DNA of 64,000 bases, taken from NCBI RefSeq assembly GCF_017515565.1, contig NZ_JAFWFN010000051.1:1-64000 (forward strand), read 5' to 3'. Positions 1-9,191 of this stretch are shown here, in pieces (the first letter of the stretch is position 1; each line of letters opens with the position of its first letter). Below the pieces are notes generated by a model. The model searched no databases, had not been told where the DNA came from, and worked only from the letters and a program-made list of their open reading frames with translations. Source of the stretch: Halomonas sp. Its GTDB lineage: Bacteria; Pseudomonadota; Gammaproteobacteria; Pseudomonadales; Halomonadaceae. Made by a program: the position numbers and the translations under genes.

Positions 1-3
1 ACA

Positions 4-1197
4 ATGGCAGAACAGGCATCGCCACGAGGGCGGGTAAGCGAAGTGTTTTGGGCGTTTTTGGCCCTGGGGCTGACCTCGTTTGGGGGGCCGGTGGCACACC
101 TGGGCTATTTTCGGACGGCGTTTGTGGAACGTCGCCAGTGGTTAAGCGAAAGCGCCTACGCAGACCTTGTGGCGTTATGCCAATTTTTGCCGGGGCCTGC
201 CAGTAGCCAGGTGGGCTTTGCCTTAGGCCTCATGCGCGCTGGGCCTTGGGGAGCGGCTATGGCGTGGCTGGCGTTTACGCTGCCATCCGCCATTGTGCTG
301 GTGCTGTTTGCCTTAGGCGCGGCGGTGCTGGATGGCCCAATTGCCAGTGGCATTATTCACGGCTTGAAGATTGTGGCGGTGGCCATTGTGGCCCATGCGG
401 TGTGGGGGATGGCGCGGAACCTCTGCCCAGATAAAACCCGTGCAGGTATTGCGCTGGCGGCGGTGTTTGCCGTGGTCATGGTGAGTGGGCCGCTGGGGCA
501 GGTCGCCGCCATTGTGCTGGGCGGTGTGGCAGGGCTGGCGCTGTGCCGCAGTGTTGCCGCTGCTTCGCCCAGCGAGCCGCTGCCGTTTCCGGTGTCTCGC
601 CGTGTAGGCACGATCTCGTTGGTGCTATTTGCGTCACTGCTGGGTTTGCTGCCGTTGTTGGCAGGCAGTGCTGCTTGGTTAGCCGTGGCAGATGCGTTTT
701 ACCGTTCCGGTGCGCTGGTGTTTGGCGGTGGGCACGTAGTGTTGCCGCTGTTGGAAGCGGAAGTGGTGCAGTCAGGTTGGGTTACTGCAGATGAATTCTT
801 GGCAGGCTATGGCGCTGCGCAGGCGGTGCCAGGGCCTCTGTTTACTTTTGCTGCTTACTTGGGTGCGCTGCTACCGGGTATTAATAGCGGTGTCGGTGCG
901 CTGTTAGCGCTACTAGCAATCTTTATCCCTGGTTTTTTGCTGTTGGTGGGGGTGTTGCCCTTTTGGAACGATTTTCGGCAGTGGGGCAGTGCCCAAGCGT
1001 TGATGCGCGGGGCTAACGCGGCGGTGGTGGGTATTTTAGGCGCGGCGCTGTATCAACCGGTATGGACCAGCGCGATTATTGGGCCTTATGAATTTGCTTT
1101 GGCGTTGACGGGGTTTTTGCTGCTGACCGTTTGGAAGCTGCCTGCGTGGCTAGTAGTAAGCGTAGTAGCGCTGGGCGGGGTAGTGATCACTATTTAA
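4..1197 (+). CDS. chrA: Chromate transporter ChrA (two-domain CHR family)
   Basis: Inner-membrane CHR-family carrier, predicted to export chromate and so lower its toxicity. The 397 residues match the usual length of the long form, which has two homologous CHR halves. The first half carries the motif FGGPVAHLGYF (residues 27-37) and a QFLPGPASSQ segment; the second repeats these as FGGGHVVLPLLEAEV and AQAVPGPLFTFAAYLG. About ten hydrophobic segments are visible. The start is the first ATG, only 3 bases into the window, so its ribosome site and any chrB-type regulator lie outside. It converges on the ttr operon with only 18 bases between stop codons and no obvious terminator. Family assignment is firm; the substrate is inferred from the family. 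Confidence 0.9.
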   Translation: MAEQASPRGRVSEVFWAFLALGLTSFGGPVAHLGYFRTAFVERRQWLSESAYADLVALCQFLPGPASSQVGFALGLMRAGPWGAAMAWLAFTLPSAIVLVLFALGAAVLDGPIASGIIHGLKIVAVAIVAHAVWGMARNLCPDKTRAGIALAAVFAVVMVSGPLGQVAAIVLGGVAGLALCRSVAAASPSEPLPFPVSRRVGTISLVLFASLLGLLPLLAGSAAWLAVADAFYRSGALVFGGGHVVLPLLEAEVVQSGWVTADEFLAGYGAAQAVPGPLFTFAAYLGALLPGINSGVGALLALLAIFIPGFLLLVGVLPFWNDFRQWGSAQALMRGANAAVVGILGAALYQPVWTSAIIGPYEFALALTGFLLLTVWKLPAWLVVSVVALGGVVITI

Positions 1198-1215
1198 TGC
1201 ACTACCCCGACCGGA

Positions 1216-4200
1216 TTACACGCGGCTAACTTTAACCGGTAAGCCTTGGCGCACGCTGGCACCGCTGATCGGTTCTAGCCAGGTGCCGTCTACATCCCGT
1301 GTTGGGTCTTTAAAGCCTAGGTCGTTGATGTTAATACCTGCCCGCATCCACGGCATATCCGGCTGAGATTTCCCATCAATAATATGCGGTGTGGCGCCTA
1401 AATCTTTATGACCGTAGCCGTGCTCGATGCCCAATGCGCCGGGCACAACGCTTTCGCTGACCAACGCTAGCCCCACCACGCTGCCGCCAGGGCTTTCAAT
1501 GCGAATGGTGTCGCCGTGCTGAATGCCAAAGCGCTCGGCGTCTTGGCGATGCATTTGCACTGGGTTATAGGGCTTGATCATCCGTAGCCGCTCGTTACCG
1601 ATGGCATAGGAGTTCATCAGGTTAGATTTGAACGAGAACGCCAGCAGCGGCCATTCCTGCTCTGAAAACACCTCGCGCATGGTCTGTTTGTTCGCCATCT
1701 GGGGCAGCTTATGGCACGGCACGCCGCTGTTGGGCAGGCCGTTAGTCGTATCAATACTGGTGCCTACCGCTTCGTTGTAAACGCATAAAGTCTGTTTCCA
1801 CTGGTGTTTCAAGTGCTCGCCAACAAAGTGTTCGCTGGCATCTTCAAAGCGCCCGCCCCGGGCGTAAAGGTACGCAACTGGGCCACGCTCGTTGGCTTTT
1901 AGGGTACTTTCAAGTTTTGGCAATAGCGGGGTAATGCCGCCGAGGGCAATGTCCGCCGCGTTTGCTTCCGGCAGCGGTTCATCTTGAAAGGCGATATTGG
2001 CGGCCGCACGCAGGTAATAATCTTCAGCACGGTTGAGCGGGTGAAGGTTACCGTCGGCATCGGGAATGGCGTTGTCGCCAAAGCCGGGTAGGCCCAGGCG
2101 TTTGGCCACGGCAATGAAGAAGCTGTCCATGGAAACCGGCTCACCTTCGGCGGTTTTCTGCTGGCGCGGCTCGACCACTGGCCAGCAGGCGGTGGAGAGC
2201 TTGCCCAGCGTGCCTTTCCAAGAGCCTGCAAAGCCCCATACTTCGTACATCACCGAATCAGGAACAATATAATCGGCGTAGCGATTGGTTTCGTTAATAA
2301 ATCCATCGACAGCGACAAACAGCCCCAACCGCTTGGGGTCTTTGAGCTTATCGACAATCACCCCTTTCAGGCCCGCTTGGCCATAAATCGGGTTAGCCAT
2401 GCAGCCAATAACTGCTTTGATGGGGTAGGGGTAGCCATCGAGCGCCGAAGGTAAATGCTCGGTGAGTGTCGGTGGTGCCAAGGAGCGCCAGGGTGCCTTG
2501 GCAGGGTATGGGTTCACGCCAGCGGCGACCTTGCGTTGGTACTCCGATGACTTTTCATAAGGAAAACGTGAGCGTGAAAGAAACACGCCTTGAGGGCCAC
2601 GTTTGCCGGGGAAGTTGGCTAAATCGTAGCGCGGGCCTGCTCCCGTACCGCTGTAGGTGCCACCGCCCACCGCGCTGCCGCCTTTCATATTGTAGTTACC
2701 TGCTAGCAGGTTGAGCATCTGCACACCGAACGCGGCGTAAAAGCCGTTGCCCGACATCATGCCGCCGTGGCAGTTAACCGCGGCTTTTCTACCATGGCTG
2801 GCGTAGCGGCGGGCGAGGTCAATAATCGTCGCTTTGGGGATGCCGCAATGTTCCGCGTAGGCGTCCAGGTCGTACTCATTAGCAGACTCACGCAGCAGCG
2901 AAAGGCTAGTTTTGACCGTTACCGTGGTGCCATCGGCAAGCTCCACTGGGCGCTCGGCAAACAGCTCGGCAGCCATTACTTCTTCGCTTAGTGCGAGTTC
3001 ACCGTCGGCTACCACTACCGGTATATCCGCATCGCTACTGGCTTCGGCAAGGCCAAGGTCGCTTGCACGCAGGAAGTAGCCCCGGCGCGGGTGCTCAAAG
3101 GTATCAATCACCAAATGCGTGGCGTTGGAGTGGGTCGTTTCGCCGGCAGCGTCAGCGGCGGCTTTGCCGGGCAGGGCTAAGAAATCGCTAGCGTAGCCCT
3201 GGTTATCCAGCAACCACTGAATCACCGCCATGGCAAAGGCGCTGTCGGTGCCGGGGCGAATAGGTACCCAATGGTTATTGTCGGCGGCATGAGAAGTAGC
3301 GGCATTCAGCGCCGGGTCTATTACCACGTACTCTAGCGTGCCAGCGGCTCGCGCCTGGGCAATCAAGCGGCCCTGGCGTTTAAACGGGTTACCCGCTTGG
3401 CCGGGCGCACAGCCGATATACATGATAAACCGTGCGTTCTGGATATCAGGCTTGACGTGGGAGTTGGTGACAAGATTATTCATCACCGCCCCAGAACCCA
3501 TACGAAACGCTAAGCCACAGTAAGCGCCGTGGTGGCCGTAGTTGCGCGTCGCAAAGGCATTAAGAGTGAAGCGTTTTAGCAAGTCTGAACGCCCGTAGTC
3601 GGTGGCTTCCATCACCATCAACTGGTTCGCCTTGGGACCGTACTCTGGGTTTGCAGGGTCGATAGGCGTGTCGTGATCGTGAATGGCTCGTAAGCCGTCT
3701 ACATGACCTTCGTTAAACAGGTCGCCGCCTTCGCAGACTTCTTCAATCAGCTGCTCAAAAGAGATTTTCTGCCATTCGCGGTTACCGCGCTCACCCACCC
3801 GCTTAAGGCAGTGGTCGACCCGGAAAGGATTGGTGATTTGGCTCATCATTGAGTTGCCACGGGCACAGGCGGTAGAACGGTTTACCTGGCCCTGTTCTCC
3901 GTAAGCACTCACGCTGCGCAATGCCTCGGCCACTGGGGTGCGCATGGGTAGATGATCGTCGGCCGAGAGTGGATGGTAAGGGTTGCCCGAAACCCGCAGC
4001 ACTTCGCCCTGGGTGTCATCGACCCGTACCCGCACGCCGCACTGGGTGGTGCAGCCGTAGCAAATGGTGAAGGCGACCCGTTGGTCGGGTGTCAGCGTGA
4101 GTTCACCGGTATCTAAATCAACGCGGTATTCCGGCGTTAGCGAGTTGCCATGAATGTTGTGCTTGGGTTTTTCACCCGCGCTGCCGGTAACGCCCTTGGC

Positions 4201-4311
4201 CATTTTGGCCAGTGGGTCGGCATAGCCCACCGCAAAGGTGGCGGCTCCGCCAGCGGCAGCAGCGCCTTTAAGAAACCGGCGGCGTGAGGGGTCTTGAGAA
4301 GACTTAGCCAT
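1216..4311 (-). CDS. ttrA: Tetrathionate reductase subunit A (molybdopterin catalytic subunit)
   Basis: Catalytic Mo-bis-MGD subunit predicted to reduce tetrathionate to thiosulfate in the periplasm during anaerobic respiration. It has 1031 residues, close to Salmonella TtrA. The N-terminus is a Tat signal (SRRRFLKG, residues 9-16, then an Ala/Gly-rich core). A [4Fe-4S] motif follows (C84, C87, C91, C149), and the segment HGAYCGLAF holds the likely Mo ligand C265. Several stretches resemble remembered Salmonella TtrA, such as EGHVDGLRAIH and HGGMMSGNGFY. I start at ATG 4311 and not at an in-frame codon 135 nt upstream, because the Tat motif then lies at the N-terminus and AAGGAG sits 9 nt before it. 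It overlaps the ttrC end by 8 nt, so translation is probably coupled. Confidence 0.9.
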   Translation of the reverse strand: MAKSSQDPSRRRFLKGAAAAGGAATFAVGYADPLAKMAKGVTGSAGEKPKHNIHGNSLTPEYRVDLDTGELTLTPDQRVAFTICYGCTTQCGVRVRVDDTQGEVLRVSGNPYHPLSADDHLPMRTPVAEALRSVSAYGEQGQVNRSTACARGNSMMSQITNPFRVDHCLKRVGERGNREWQKISFEQLIEEVCEGGDLFNEGHVDGLRAIHDHDTPIDPANPEYGPKANQLMVMEATDYGRSDLLKRFTLNAFATRNYGHHGAYCGLAFRMGSGAVMNNLVTNSHVKPDIQNARFIMYIGCAPGQAGNPFKRQGRLIAQARAAGTLEYVVIDPALNAATSHAADNNHWVPIRPGTDSAFAMAVIQWLLDNQGYASDFLALPGKAAADAAGETTHSNATHLVIDTFEHPRRGYFLRASDLGLAEASSDADIPVVVADGELALSEEVMAAELFAERPVELADGTTVTVKTSLSLLRESANEYDLDAYAEHCGIPKATIIDLARRYASHGRKAAVNCHGGMMSGNGFYAAFGVQMLNLLAGNYNMKGGSAVGGGTYSGTGAGPRYDLANFPGKRGPQGVFLSRSRFPYEKSSEYQRKVAAGVNPYPAKAPWRSLAPPTLTEHLPSALDGYPYPIKAVIGCMANPIYGQAGLKGVIVDKLKDPKRLGLFVAVDGFINETNRYADYIVPDSVMYEVWGFAGSWKGTLGKLSTACWPVVEPRQQKTAEGEPVSMDSFFIAVAKRLGLPGFGDNAIPDADGNLHPLNRAEDYYLRAAANIAFQDEPLPEANAADIALGGITPLLPKLESTLKANERGPVAYLYARGGRFEDASEHFVGEHLKHQWKQTLCVYNEAVGTSIDTTNGLPNSGVPCHKLPQMANKQTMREVFSEQEWPLLAFSFKSNLMNSYAIGNERLRMIKPYNPVQMHRQDAERFGIQHGDTIRIESPGGSVVGLALVSESVVPGALGIEHGYGHKDLGATPHIIDGKSQPDMPWMRAGININDLGFKDPTRDVDGTWLEPISGASVRQGLPVKVSRV

Positions 4312-5518
4312 GGTTAGGCGCTCCTTGTTTAGCGTTAAGAGAGTCACTGGTAGCGGCAAGAGGGTCACTGGATGCCTGGGCATCGAGAGAAGCGGGTGTG
4401 TTGACGCCACCTTGTTGGGCCTGCCGCCAAGGAATAAAGAGTTCAATCAGTAAGATGGCGGTGAGCCAAAGCCCAAACGTACCCACGATGCCTAAGATGC
4501 CGGACGAGCCAGCGGGAATGCCGTAGTGGTGGAAACCAGCGCTGTTACGGGCCACATGCTGAACATCCATTAGCACGACCCAGCGGAACATCCAGCCCAT
4601 ATGAATCGCCACTAGGCCTAGTAGCCATGCCCAGGCAAAAAGTGCGGGCTGGCGATGGGGCGGGCGTAAGAGTAAAAGCGCAACAACCGCAAAGAGTGCT
4701 GCCCCGGTCACGCTGCCCCATAGCGCAGTGCTGCGCCAAGAGGGGCTGTAGCGCACAGATTCCAGCGCTGCCGCCACAGAACCTACGTGGGCATTCATGC
4801 CATCTAATAACCAGCTAAGCGCTATCAAACCAGCTACTGCACAGAAGCCTAACAGTACATAGAGCATTTGCCGGGTAGCGTCGTTTGAACGCAGCCCACT
4901 TGCACGGTTTAGTACCAGCACTAGTCCGGCAGCAGCGATAAACCCGGTGGCGACCAGCATGGGCGGCAGCCACAGGGTGTTCCATAACGGACGCGCTTTA
5001 ACAACGGCCAGCTCCGCCCCGGTGTAGAGCATAATGCCGCTAGAAAGCAGTAACGCGGTTAGCCCAACAACGGCCACCAGCACTTTAGGCGTGGCACCAT
5101 TGCCTAGGCTCAGCCACTTGGCGATAAACCCGCCAAGTCCTGACGCACTACGCTGAGCCTGCAGTGCAGGACGCCAGGCCAGCCAGGCAAGGCCTAGAAC
5201 ACTGATCAAATAAATCGGCAGTACCACGCTGCCAATCGACATCCACGAGTGGGTGTTGGCGTAGGCGTAGAAGTGCCAGAAACGCAGTGGCTGGTGTAAA
5301 TCTGCCAACAAGGCTACCGGTGCTACCAGCGTCGTACTAACGCAGGCGATGAGCGCCAGACGTGCCGTAGGCAACCACGCTTTTTTGCCGAATATTAATG
5401 CTGGGGCAGCGAGCCACAAACTTGCGTAAGAGATCGCGATCATAAAAAAGTACTGTACCGCCCAGGGGTACCAGGCGATGTCATAGCGTGGAGCGAGTAG
5501 TTCAATGGTGGAATTCAT
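4304..5518 (-). CDS. ttrC: Tetrathionate reductase subunit C (NrfD-family quinol-oxidising membrane anchor)
   Basis: NrfD/PsrC-type integral membrane subunit predicted to oxidise quinol and pass electrons to TtrB. From ATG 5518 it is 404 residues, with about nine to ten hydrophobic segments beginning at YFFMIAISYASLWL. That is somewhat longer than the roughly 340 residues I recall for Salmonella TtrC. The extra length includes a hydrophilic C-terminal tail rich in Ser, Ala and Gln (about the last 40 residues). The start was chosen because it gives MNSTIELLAPRYDIAWYPW, a typical NrfD N-terminus; an upstream in-frame start would lie further inside ttrB. It overlaps ttrB by 17 nt and ttrA by 8 nt, giving the order ttrB-ttrC-ttrA. 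Confidence 0.85.
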   Translation of the reverse strand: MNSTIELLAPRYDIAWYPWAVQYFFMIAISYASLWLAAPALIFGKKAWLPTARLALIACVSTTLVAPVALLADLHQPLRFWHFYAYANTHSWMSIGSVVLPIYLISVLGLAWLAWRPALQAQRSASGLGGFIAKWLSLGNGATPKVLVAVVGLTALLLSSGIMLYTGAELAVVKARPLWNTLWLPPMLVATGFIAAAGLVLVLNRASGLRSNDATRQMLYVLLGFCAVAGLIALSWLLDGMNAHVGSVAAALESVRYSPSWRSTALWGSVTGAALFAVVALLLLRPPHRQPALFAWAWLLGLVAIHMGWMFRWVVLMDVQHVARNSAGFHHYGIPAGSSGILGIVGTFGLWLTAILLIELFIPWRQAQQGGVNTPASLDAQASSDPLAATSDSLNAKQGAPNHG

Positions 5519-6278
5519 AGCCCATCTCCTGACCGTGGGGGTCGAGCACTTCAAGTGCCACTGGCTCCGCTACGGGACGTGTGGTGAACCGCTCATCCAT
5601 GCCGAGGTAAAACACCTGGGGAAGCGTGTTTTTTTCTGGCTGAAGTACCATAAGAGCATCGCGGTGTTCTTGGATCAGGCGGCTGATTTGGCTATTCGGG
5701 TCGCGCATGTCGCCAATGATCCGCGCACCACCTACGCAGCTTTCCACACAGGCGGGCAGCAGCCCTGCCTCTAAACGATGCGCACAGAACGTGCACTTGT
5801 CGGCGGTTTGGGTGCGTTCGTTAATAAAGCGTGCGTCATAGGGGCAGGCGTTAACGCAGTAAGCGCAGCCCACGCAGCGGTCACTATCAACCACCACGAT
5901 GCCATCCTGCTGTTGGTAGGTAGCTTCAACGGGGCAAACGGGCACGCAGGGTGGGTTTTCGCAGTGGTTACACAGGCGTGGCAGCATAAAAGTGGCCAGC
6001 TCACCGCTCTCCTGGTGCTGAACTTCGTACTGGGAAACCGTGGTGCGAAATTGGCCAAGCGGTGCGGCGTTCTCGATATGACACGACACCGTACAAGCCT
6101 GACAGCCGATGCACTGGCGAAGATCAATCAGCATGCCATAGCGTTTGGTGGGGTCACCTTCGCGGCGGGCAGGTTGTTGATTAATGCCGGCTTGGGCAAG
6201 GCTGGAAAGCGGTACTAGTGCAGCGCCTGCGCTTAAGCGGGCTAACTGGCCGAGTAGCGAACGGCGTATGGCATCCAT
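5502..6278 (-). CDS. ttrB: Tetrathionate reductase subunit B (4 x [4Fe-4S] ferredoxin)
   Basis: Electron-transfer subunit linking TtrC to TtrA. It has 258 residues with an N-terminal export-type segment (LARLSAGAALVPLSSLAQAG). Four cysteine clusters are visible, typical of DmsB/NrfC-type subunits: CIGCQACTVSC, CNHCENPPCVPVC, CVGCAYCVNACPYDA and CTFC followed by CVESC. The N-terminal segment lacks a clear twin-arginine pair before it beyond RRSLLGQL, so Tat export could be direct or by partnership with TtrA. ATG 6278 is preceded by AAGGAGG at good spacing. It is the first gene of the operon; an FNR-type box lies about 90 nt upstream. Confidence 0.88.
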   Translation of the reverse strand: MDAIRRSLLGQLARLSAGAALVPLSSLAQAGINQQPARREGDPTKRYGMLIDLRQCIGCQACTVSCHIENAAPLGQFRTTVSQYEVQHQESGELATFMLPRLCNHCENPPCVPVCPVEATYQQQDGIVVVDSDRCVGCAYCVNACPYDARFINERTQTADKCTFCAHRLEAGLLPACVESCVGGARIIGDMRDPNSQISRLIQEHRDALMVLQPEKNTLPQVFYLGMDERFTTRPVAEPVALEVLDPHGQEMGYEFHH

Positions 6279-6336
6279 AGCGCCTCCTTAGCGGATAAAA
6301 CGTCATTCGCAGGGGGCGAATGGTCGGGGTAGGCTA

Positions 6337-6378
6337 AGGTTACGCCTCAAGCTGAAGGAAAAAATTGATGCCCGTCAA
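6337..6378 (-). promoter_or_regulatory. FNR/ANR-type box and -10 element upstream of ttrBCA
   Basis: Bases 6365-6378 read TTGATGCCCGTCAA on the plus strand, matching 9 of 10 defined positions of the FNR/ANR consensus TTGAT-N4-ATCAA. On the minus strand a weak -10 hexamer TAACCT lies at 6342-6337. That is where a -10 would fall if the box were centred at -41.5 (class II activation), putting the start of transcription near 6330 and leaving a leader of about 50 nt. The box match is seen; anaerobic activation of ttr is inferred. Confidence 0.6.
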
Positions 6379-6463
6379 TGGGTTAGCGTGCTTTTCTTAA
6401 TGCTCCCTTAATCTTAGAGCGCTAACTGATTGTTTTAACGAAAGATCGTCAATTAAGCGTTAC

Positions 6464-6498
6464 AAACAAAAACAGGCCAGCCCAGTGGGCTAGCCTGT
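6464..6498 (-). terminator. Rho-independent terminator after the small HTH gene
   Basis: On the minus strand ACAGGCTAGCCC, loop ACT, GGGCTGGCCTGT forms a 12-position stem with one mismatch, followed by TTTTTGTTTG. It lies 37 nt after the stop of the HTH gene, so it separates that gene from the ttr operon. Confidence 0.75.
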
Positions 6499-6535
6499 GT
6501 CGAAAGAATATTAGGTATTAATCTAGTAGCAGCTA

Positions 6536-6808
6536 CTATGGCGCCTCCAGCTCTAAGGTGCGACGTAATACATTGAGTTCGTCAATGTTGAGGTGCTCTA
6601 GCCTTCCGGCGAGCAGGTCGCTGACCTTCTGTACTGGAAGCCCCGCCCGGCGGGCGATATCACGACTTCCTAGGTCTGAAATAGCAATCAGACGGGTAAT
6701 AATACGCATTAGGCGCGTACGTTTTTCTAAATCCCTGACGTCGAGGTCAGGGCTGCTTCGCGGAGGATCCAGCGTTTCTGCGTAAGCGGTTGAGTATGCC
6801 GTACTCAT
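6536..6808 (-). CDS. Small XRE-type helix-turn-helix protein
   Basis: A 90-residue protein. The N-terminal 35 residues are polar and probably disordered. The rest is a compact helical domain with the HTH pattern SRDIARRAGLPVQKVSDLLAGR (residues about 48-69, here as two overlapping motifs SRDIARRAGLPVQ and KVSDLLAGR) followed by LNIDELNVLRRTLEL. This resembles XRE/HigA-like antitoxin-type regulators (HTH_37-like). No toxin-like partner gene is next to it. It sits between ttrBCA and a two-component system, divergent from the latter, and has its own terminator. A regulator role is inferred; its target is unknown. Confidence 0.65.
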   Translation of the reverse strand: MSTAYSTAYAETLDPPRSSPDLDVRDLEKRTRLMRIITRLIAISDLGSRDIARRAGLPVQKVSDLLAGRLEHLNIDELNVLRRTLELEAP

Positions 6809-6951
6809 GTGACTCCATCAGTCTGAAATGACAATTACACAATGCCGCCAAGTCGCGCGCTTTTCAATGCTTATTATGGAGAAATTTTATTACGGTCAGC
6901 GTTAAGCTATTTGCCTCTATAGCGATCAGATTTCCTTATCTGGAGAAAAAA

Positions 6952-7629
6952 TTGTATTTGCTATTAGTTGATGATGATAAACGCTTGACACGTTTGCTTG
7001 ATTACATATTTCGTCAGGCTGGGCATACCGTAGATGTGGCCCATGATGGCCGGATGGCTGCAGCATTGATGAAACAGGGCAATTACGATGTACAGGTGCT
7101 TGATTGGATGTTGCCCTTTGAAGATGGCATTGCGCTCTGTGAGCGTGCGCGGAAAAGTGGCTTTGAAGGTGGTATTTTAATGCTAACGGCACGTGATGCC
7201 CTGGAAGACCGCCTGGAAGGGTTTGCCGCTGGTGCTGACGACTACTTATTAAAGCCGTTTGAGCCTGAAGAGTTATTGGCGCGGTTAGAGGCATTAGGGC
7301 GTCGATCTCACCGTCCGCTTCATTCTCGCCGATTAAACGTGGGTGATTGGGTGCTTGAGTGTGAGGAGCGGCGGGTTACTTACAAAGCATGTAGCGTAGA
7401 GTTAACCCAGCGAGAGTTTCAGTTGTTAGAGATGTTGATGCGTAGTGCTGGACGCAGTGTGCCCCGCGAACTGATTTTTGAGCGGCTGTGGGGGCGTGAC
7501 CAAGCGGTTACGGACAATGCTTTGGATGCAACACTACGTTTATTACGACGTAAGCTAGAGCGCTGTGCTGTGCACCAACCGATCGAAACGCTGCGGGGGC
7601 TGGGTTATCGGTTCGAGGCCAAAGATTAA
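6952..7629 (+). CDS. OmpR-family two-component response regulator
   Basis: Receiver plus winged-helix DNA-binding protein, 225 residues. The receiver has the acidic pocket D7/D8, phosphoacceptor D51 (VLDWMLPFEDG), T79 and K101 (LLKPFEPEELL). The C-terminal OmpR/PhoB domain covers about residues 128-222, ending in the typical ETLRGLGYRFEA wing. The start appears to be TTG 6952: it places MYLLLVDDD at the N-terminus, and TGGAG lies 7-12 nt upstream, with no alternative ATG. Downstream by 111 nt is its likely histidine kinase. It resembles QseB/PmrA-type regulators; the stimulus is unknown. Confidence 0.88.
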   Translation: MYLLLVDDDKRLTRLLDYIFRQAGHTVDVAHDGRMAAALMKQGNYDVQVLDWMLPFEDGIALCERARKSGFEGGILMLTARDALEDRLEGFAAGADDYLLKPFEPEELLARLEALGRRSHRPLHSRRLNVGDWVLECEERRVTYKACSVELTQREFQLLEMLMRSAGRSVPRELIFERLWGRDQAVTDNALDATLRLLRRKLERCAVHQPIETLRGLGYRFEAKD

Positions 7630-7740
7630 GCTGAGTATTACAGCGACTATTGACGTTTAGCATAAAATTCTGCGGTTTCAGTCTGCTTTCAGCTCAGCTC
7701 TATACAATGCTCGCGATAAAAGCTTTTCAGGGAAGTCGTC

Positions 7741-9102
7741 ATGCAGAGGCTGGCAAAAAAGATATATCAGACTCCGCTACAGGATTTGCGCCAGTTAGAT
7801 GCATGTCGTCGGCGGCTTGCATGGCGCTATGCGATTGGTATGGCGTGCTGTCTTTGTGTGGTACTCCTGCTGGGCTATGTCATGCACTCGGCGATGGTCA
7901 AGCAGTCGCTGAAAGCAGAGTTGGTGCAACTTGCCCAGCGGGAGGCGGAGGTACATAAGCCTGATCTAGAGGATTGGGTCACTGGTCGTCGTGGCCCTTC
8001 GGATGTGAATATCGGTTTTCGACCGCACCGGACAGCGTTTTACTATGTATTAGGGCCAGAGGGGCAGCTTGTGCATGGGAATGAAACCCGTCCAGCCTTA
8101 CGTGAGAGTGTTCTGGCGTTGCTAAAGAGCCAAACGCTGCCGCGTGGGGAAGTGGTGTTTGAGAAAGTTCATGCGAACCAAGAGGGTGCCTTGCAGCTCG
8201 CGGTACTGCGCCATCCAGTAAAGAGCGACAGTGATAACTACCTTGGTAGCGTCTATGCGGCCACGGATGTTGGTGGAAGCCTTGCCCATCTTGAGCAGCT
8301 GTTGCGTTTATTGATGGTGTTGGCTTTGGGAGTTGTTCTGCTCGCAGGTCTTGGCGGCTGGTGGATGGCGGATCGCAGCTTGCGGCCACTGCAGCACTCA
8401 TTGCGACAGCAGAGGGAGTTTATTGCCAACGCTTCGCATGAGCTTCGTGCGCCACTTACCGTAATGAATACAGCACTAAAGCTCGTTGAGCAGGAAGCAC
8501 ATGGTCAGCTTAGTGAGTTTCATCATCAAACGTTGGTCGATGCGTGTGATGAAGTTAAGCGGTTGCGCCGTTTGGCAGAAGAGCTGTTGTTGCTAGCCCG
8601 TGCGGATGCTGGTGGCTTGTCGTTTAGGCAAGAGCCAGTAACACTAGGAGTTATTATCGAGCGGCAGGTGCGACCAAGAGCTTTGCAAGCCAAAGCCCAC
8701 TCGCAAACGCTCTCCACTTCATTGGCGAATGGGCTACAGGTGATGGGGGACGCCGACTTATTGGCAAGGCTGGTTGGGGCTGGGATTGACAATGCCATGG
8801 AGCATACGCCAAGGGGAGGACGCATTGATATTACTCTTCAAGCGAAAGCGAAATATGTAGAGTTAAATATCAGTGATAACGGCCATGGCATGAGCCCTGA
8901 GCAGTGCCAGCGTGCCTTTGAACGTTTTTATCGCGGGGACTCTTCTCGTCAGCGTCATCGTTCTGGTGCGGGGCTTGGGCTTGCTATTATCGATGAAATT
9001 GCTTGTCAACATGGTGGCAGCGCGTCCCTTAAGTCCCAGGAAGGCAAAGGTACGCTGCTGCGCGTTGTCTTGCCGCTTCTTGACGGTAACGCTTTCAGTT
9101 AA
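7741..9102 (+). CDS. Membrane sensor histidine kinase
   Basis: Partner of the preceding response regulator, 453 residues. There are two transmembrane segments (about residues 30-49 and 187-208) enclosing a periplasmic sensor of about 135 residues. The histidine phosphorylation box is NASHELRAPLTVM with H233; the ATPase domain shows N (GIDNAMEHTPRGG), G1 (SDNGHGM), F (RFYRGDSSR) and G2 (GAGLGLAII) boxes. The linker between the second membrane segment and the H-box is only about 20 residues, too short for a full HAMP domain. ATG 7741 follows AGGGAA at good spacing. The exported protein encoded next may be under its control or part of its signal, but that is only positional inference. Confidence 0.88.
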   Translation: MQRLAKKIYQTPLQDLRQLDACRRRLAWRYAIGMACCLCVVLLLGYVMHSAMVKQSLKAELVQLAQREAEVHKPDLEDWVTGRRGPSDVNIGFRPHRTAFYYVLGPEGQLVHGNETRPALRESVLALLKSQTLPRGEVVFEKVHANQEGALQLAVLRHPVKSDSDNYLGSVYAATDVGGSLAHLEQLLRLLMVLALGVVLLAGLGGWWMADRSLRPLQHSLRQQREFIANASHELRAPLTVMNTALKLVEQEAHGQLSEFHHQTLVDACDEVKRLRRLAEELLLLARADAGGLSFRQEPVTLGVIIERQVRPRALQAKAHSQTLSTSLANGLQVMGDADLLARLVGAGIDNAMEHTPRGGRIDITLQAKAKYVELNISDNGHGMSPEQCQRAFERFYRGDSSRQRHRSGAGLGLAIIDEIACQHGGSASLKSQEGKGTLLRVVLPLLDGNAFS

Positions 9103-9191
9103 ATTTCAGAGTAATCCGCTAGGGTGGATATTGGCATTGTGTGATGCCTCTAGCCAGTAACGCTGAACACGGATAGTCCAAGGAGAGCATG

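Noticed and set aside
5778-6218. A 146-codon open frame on the plus strand opposite ttrB
   Set aside because: It mirrors the strongly conserved ferredoxin gene, has no ribosome site and encodes no recognisable protein; it reflects GC-rich codon use on the other strand.
6536-6808. Antitoxin of a toxin-antitoxin pair
   Set aside because: The HTH resembles HigA-type antitoxins, but no small toxin gene is on either side and a terminator isolates it.
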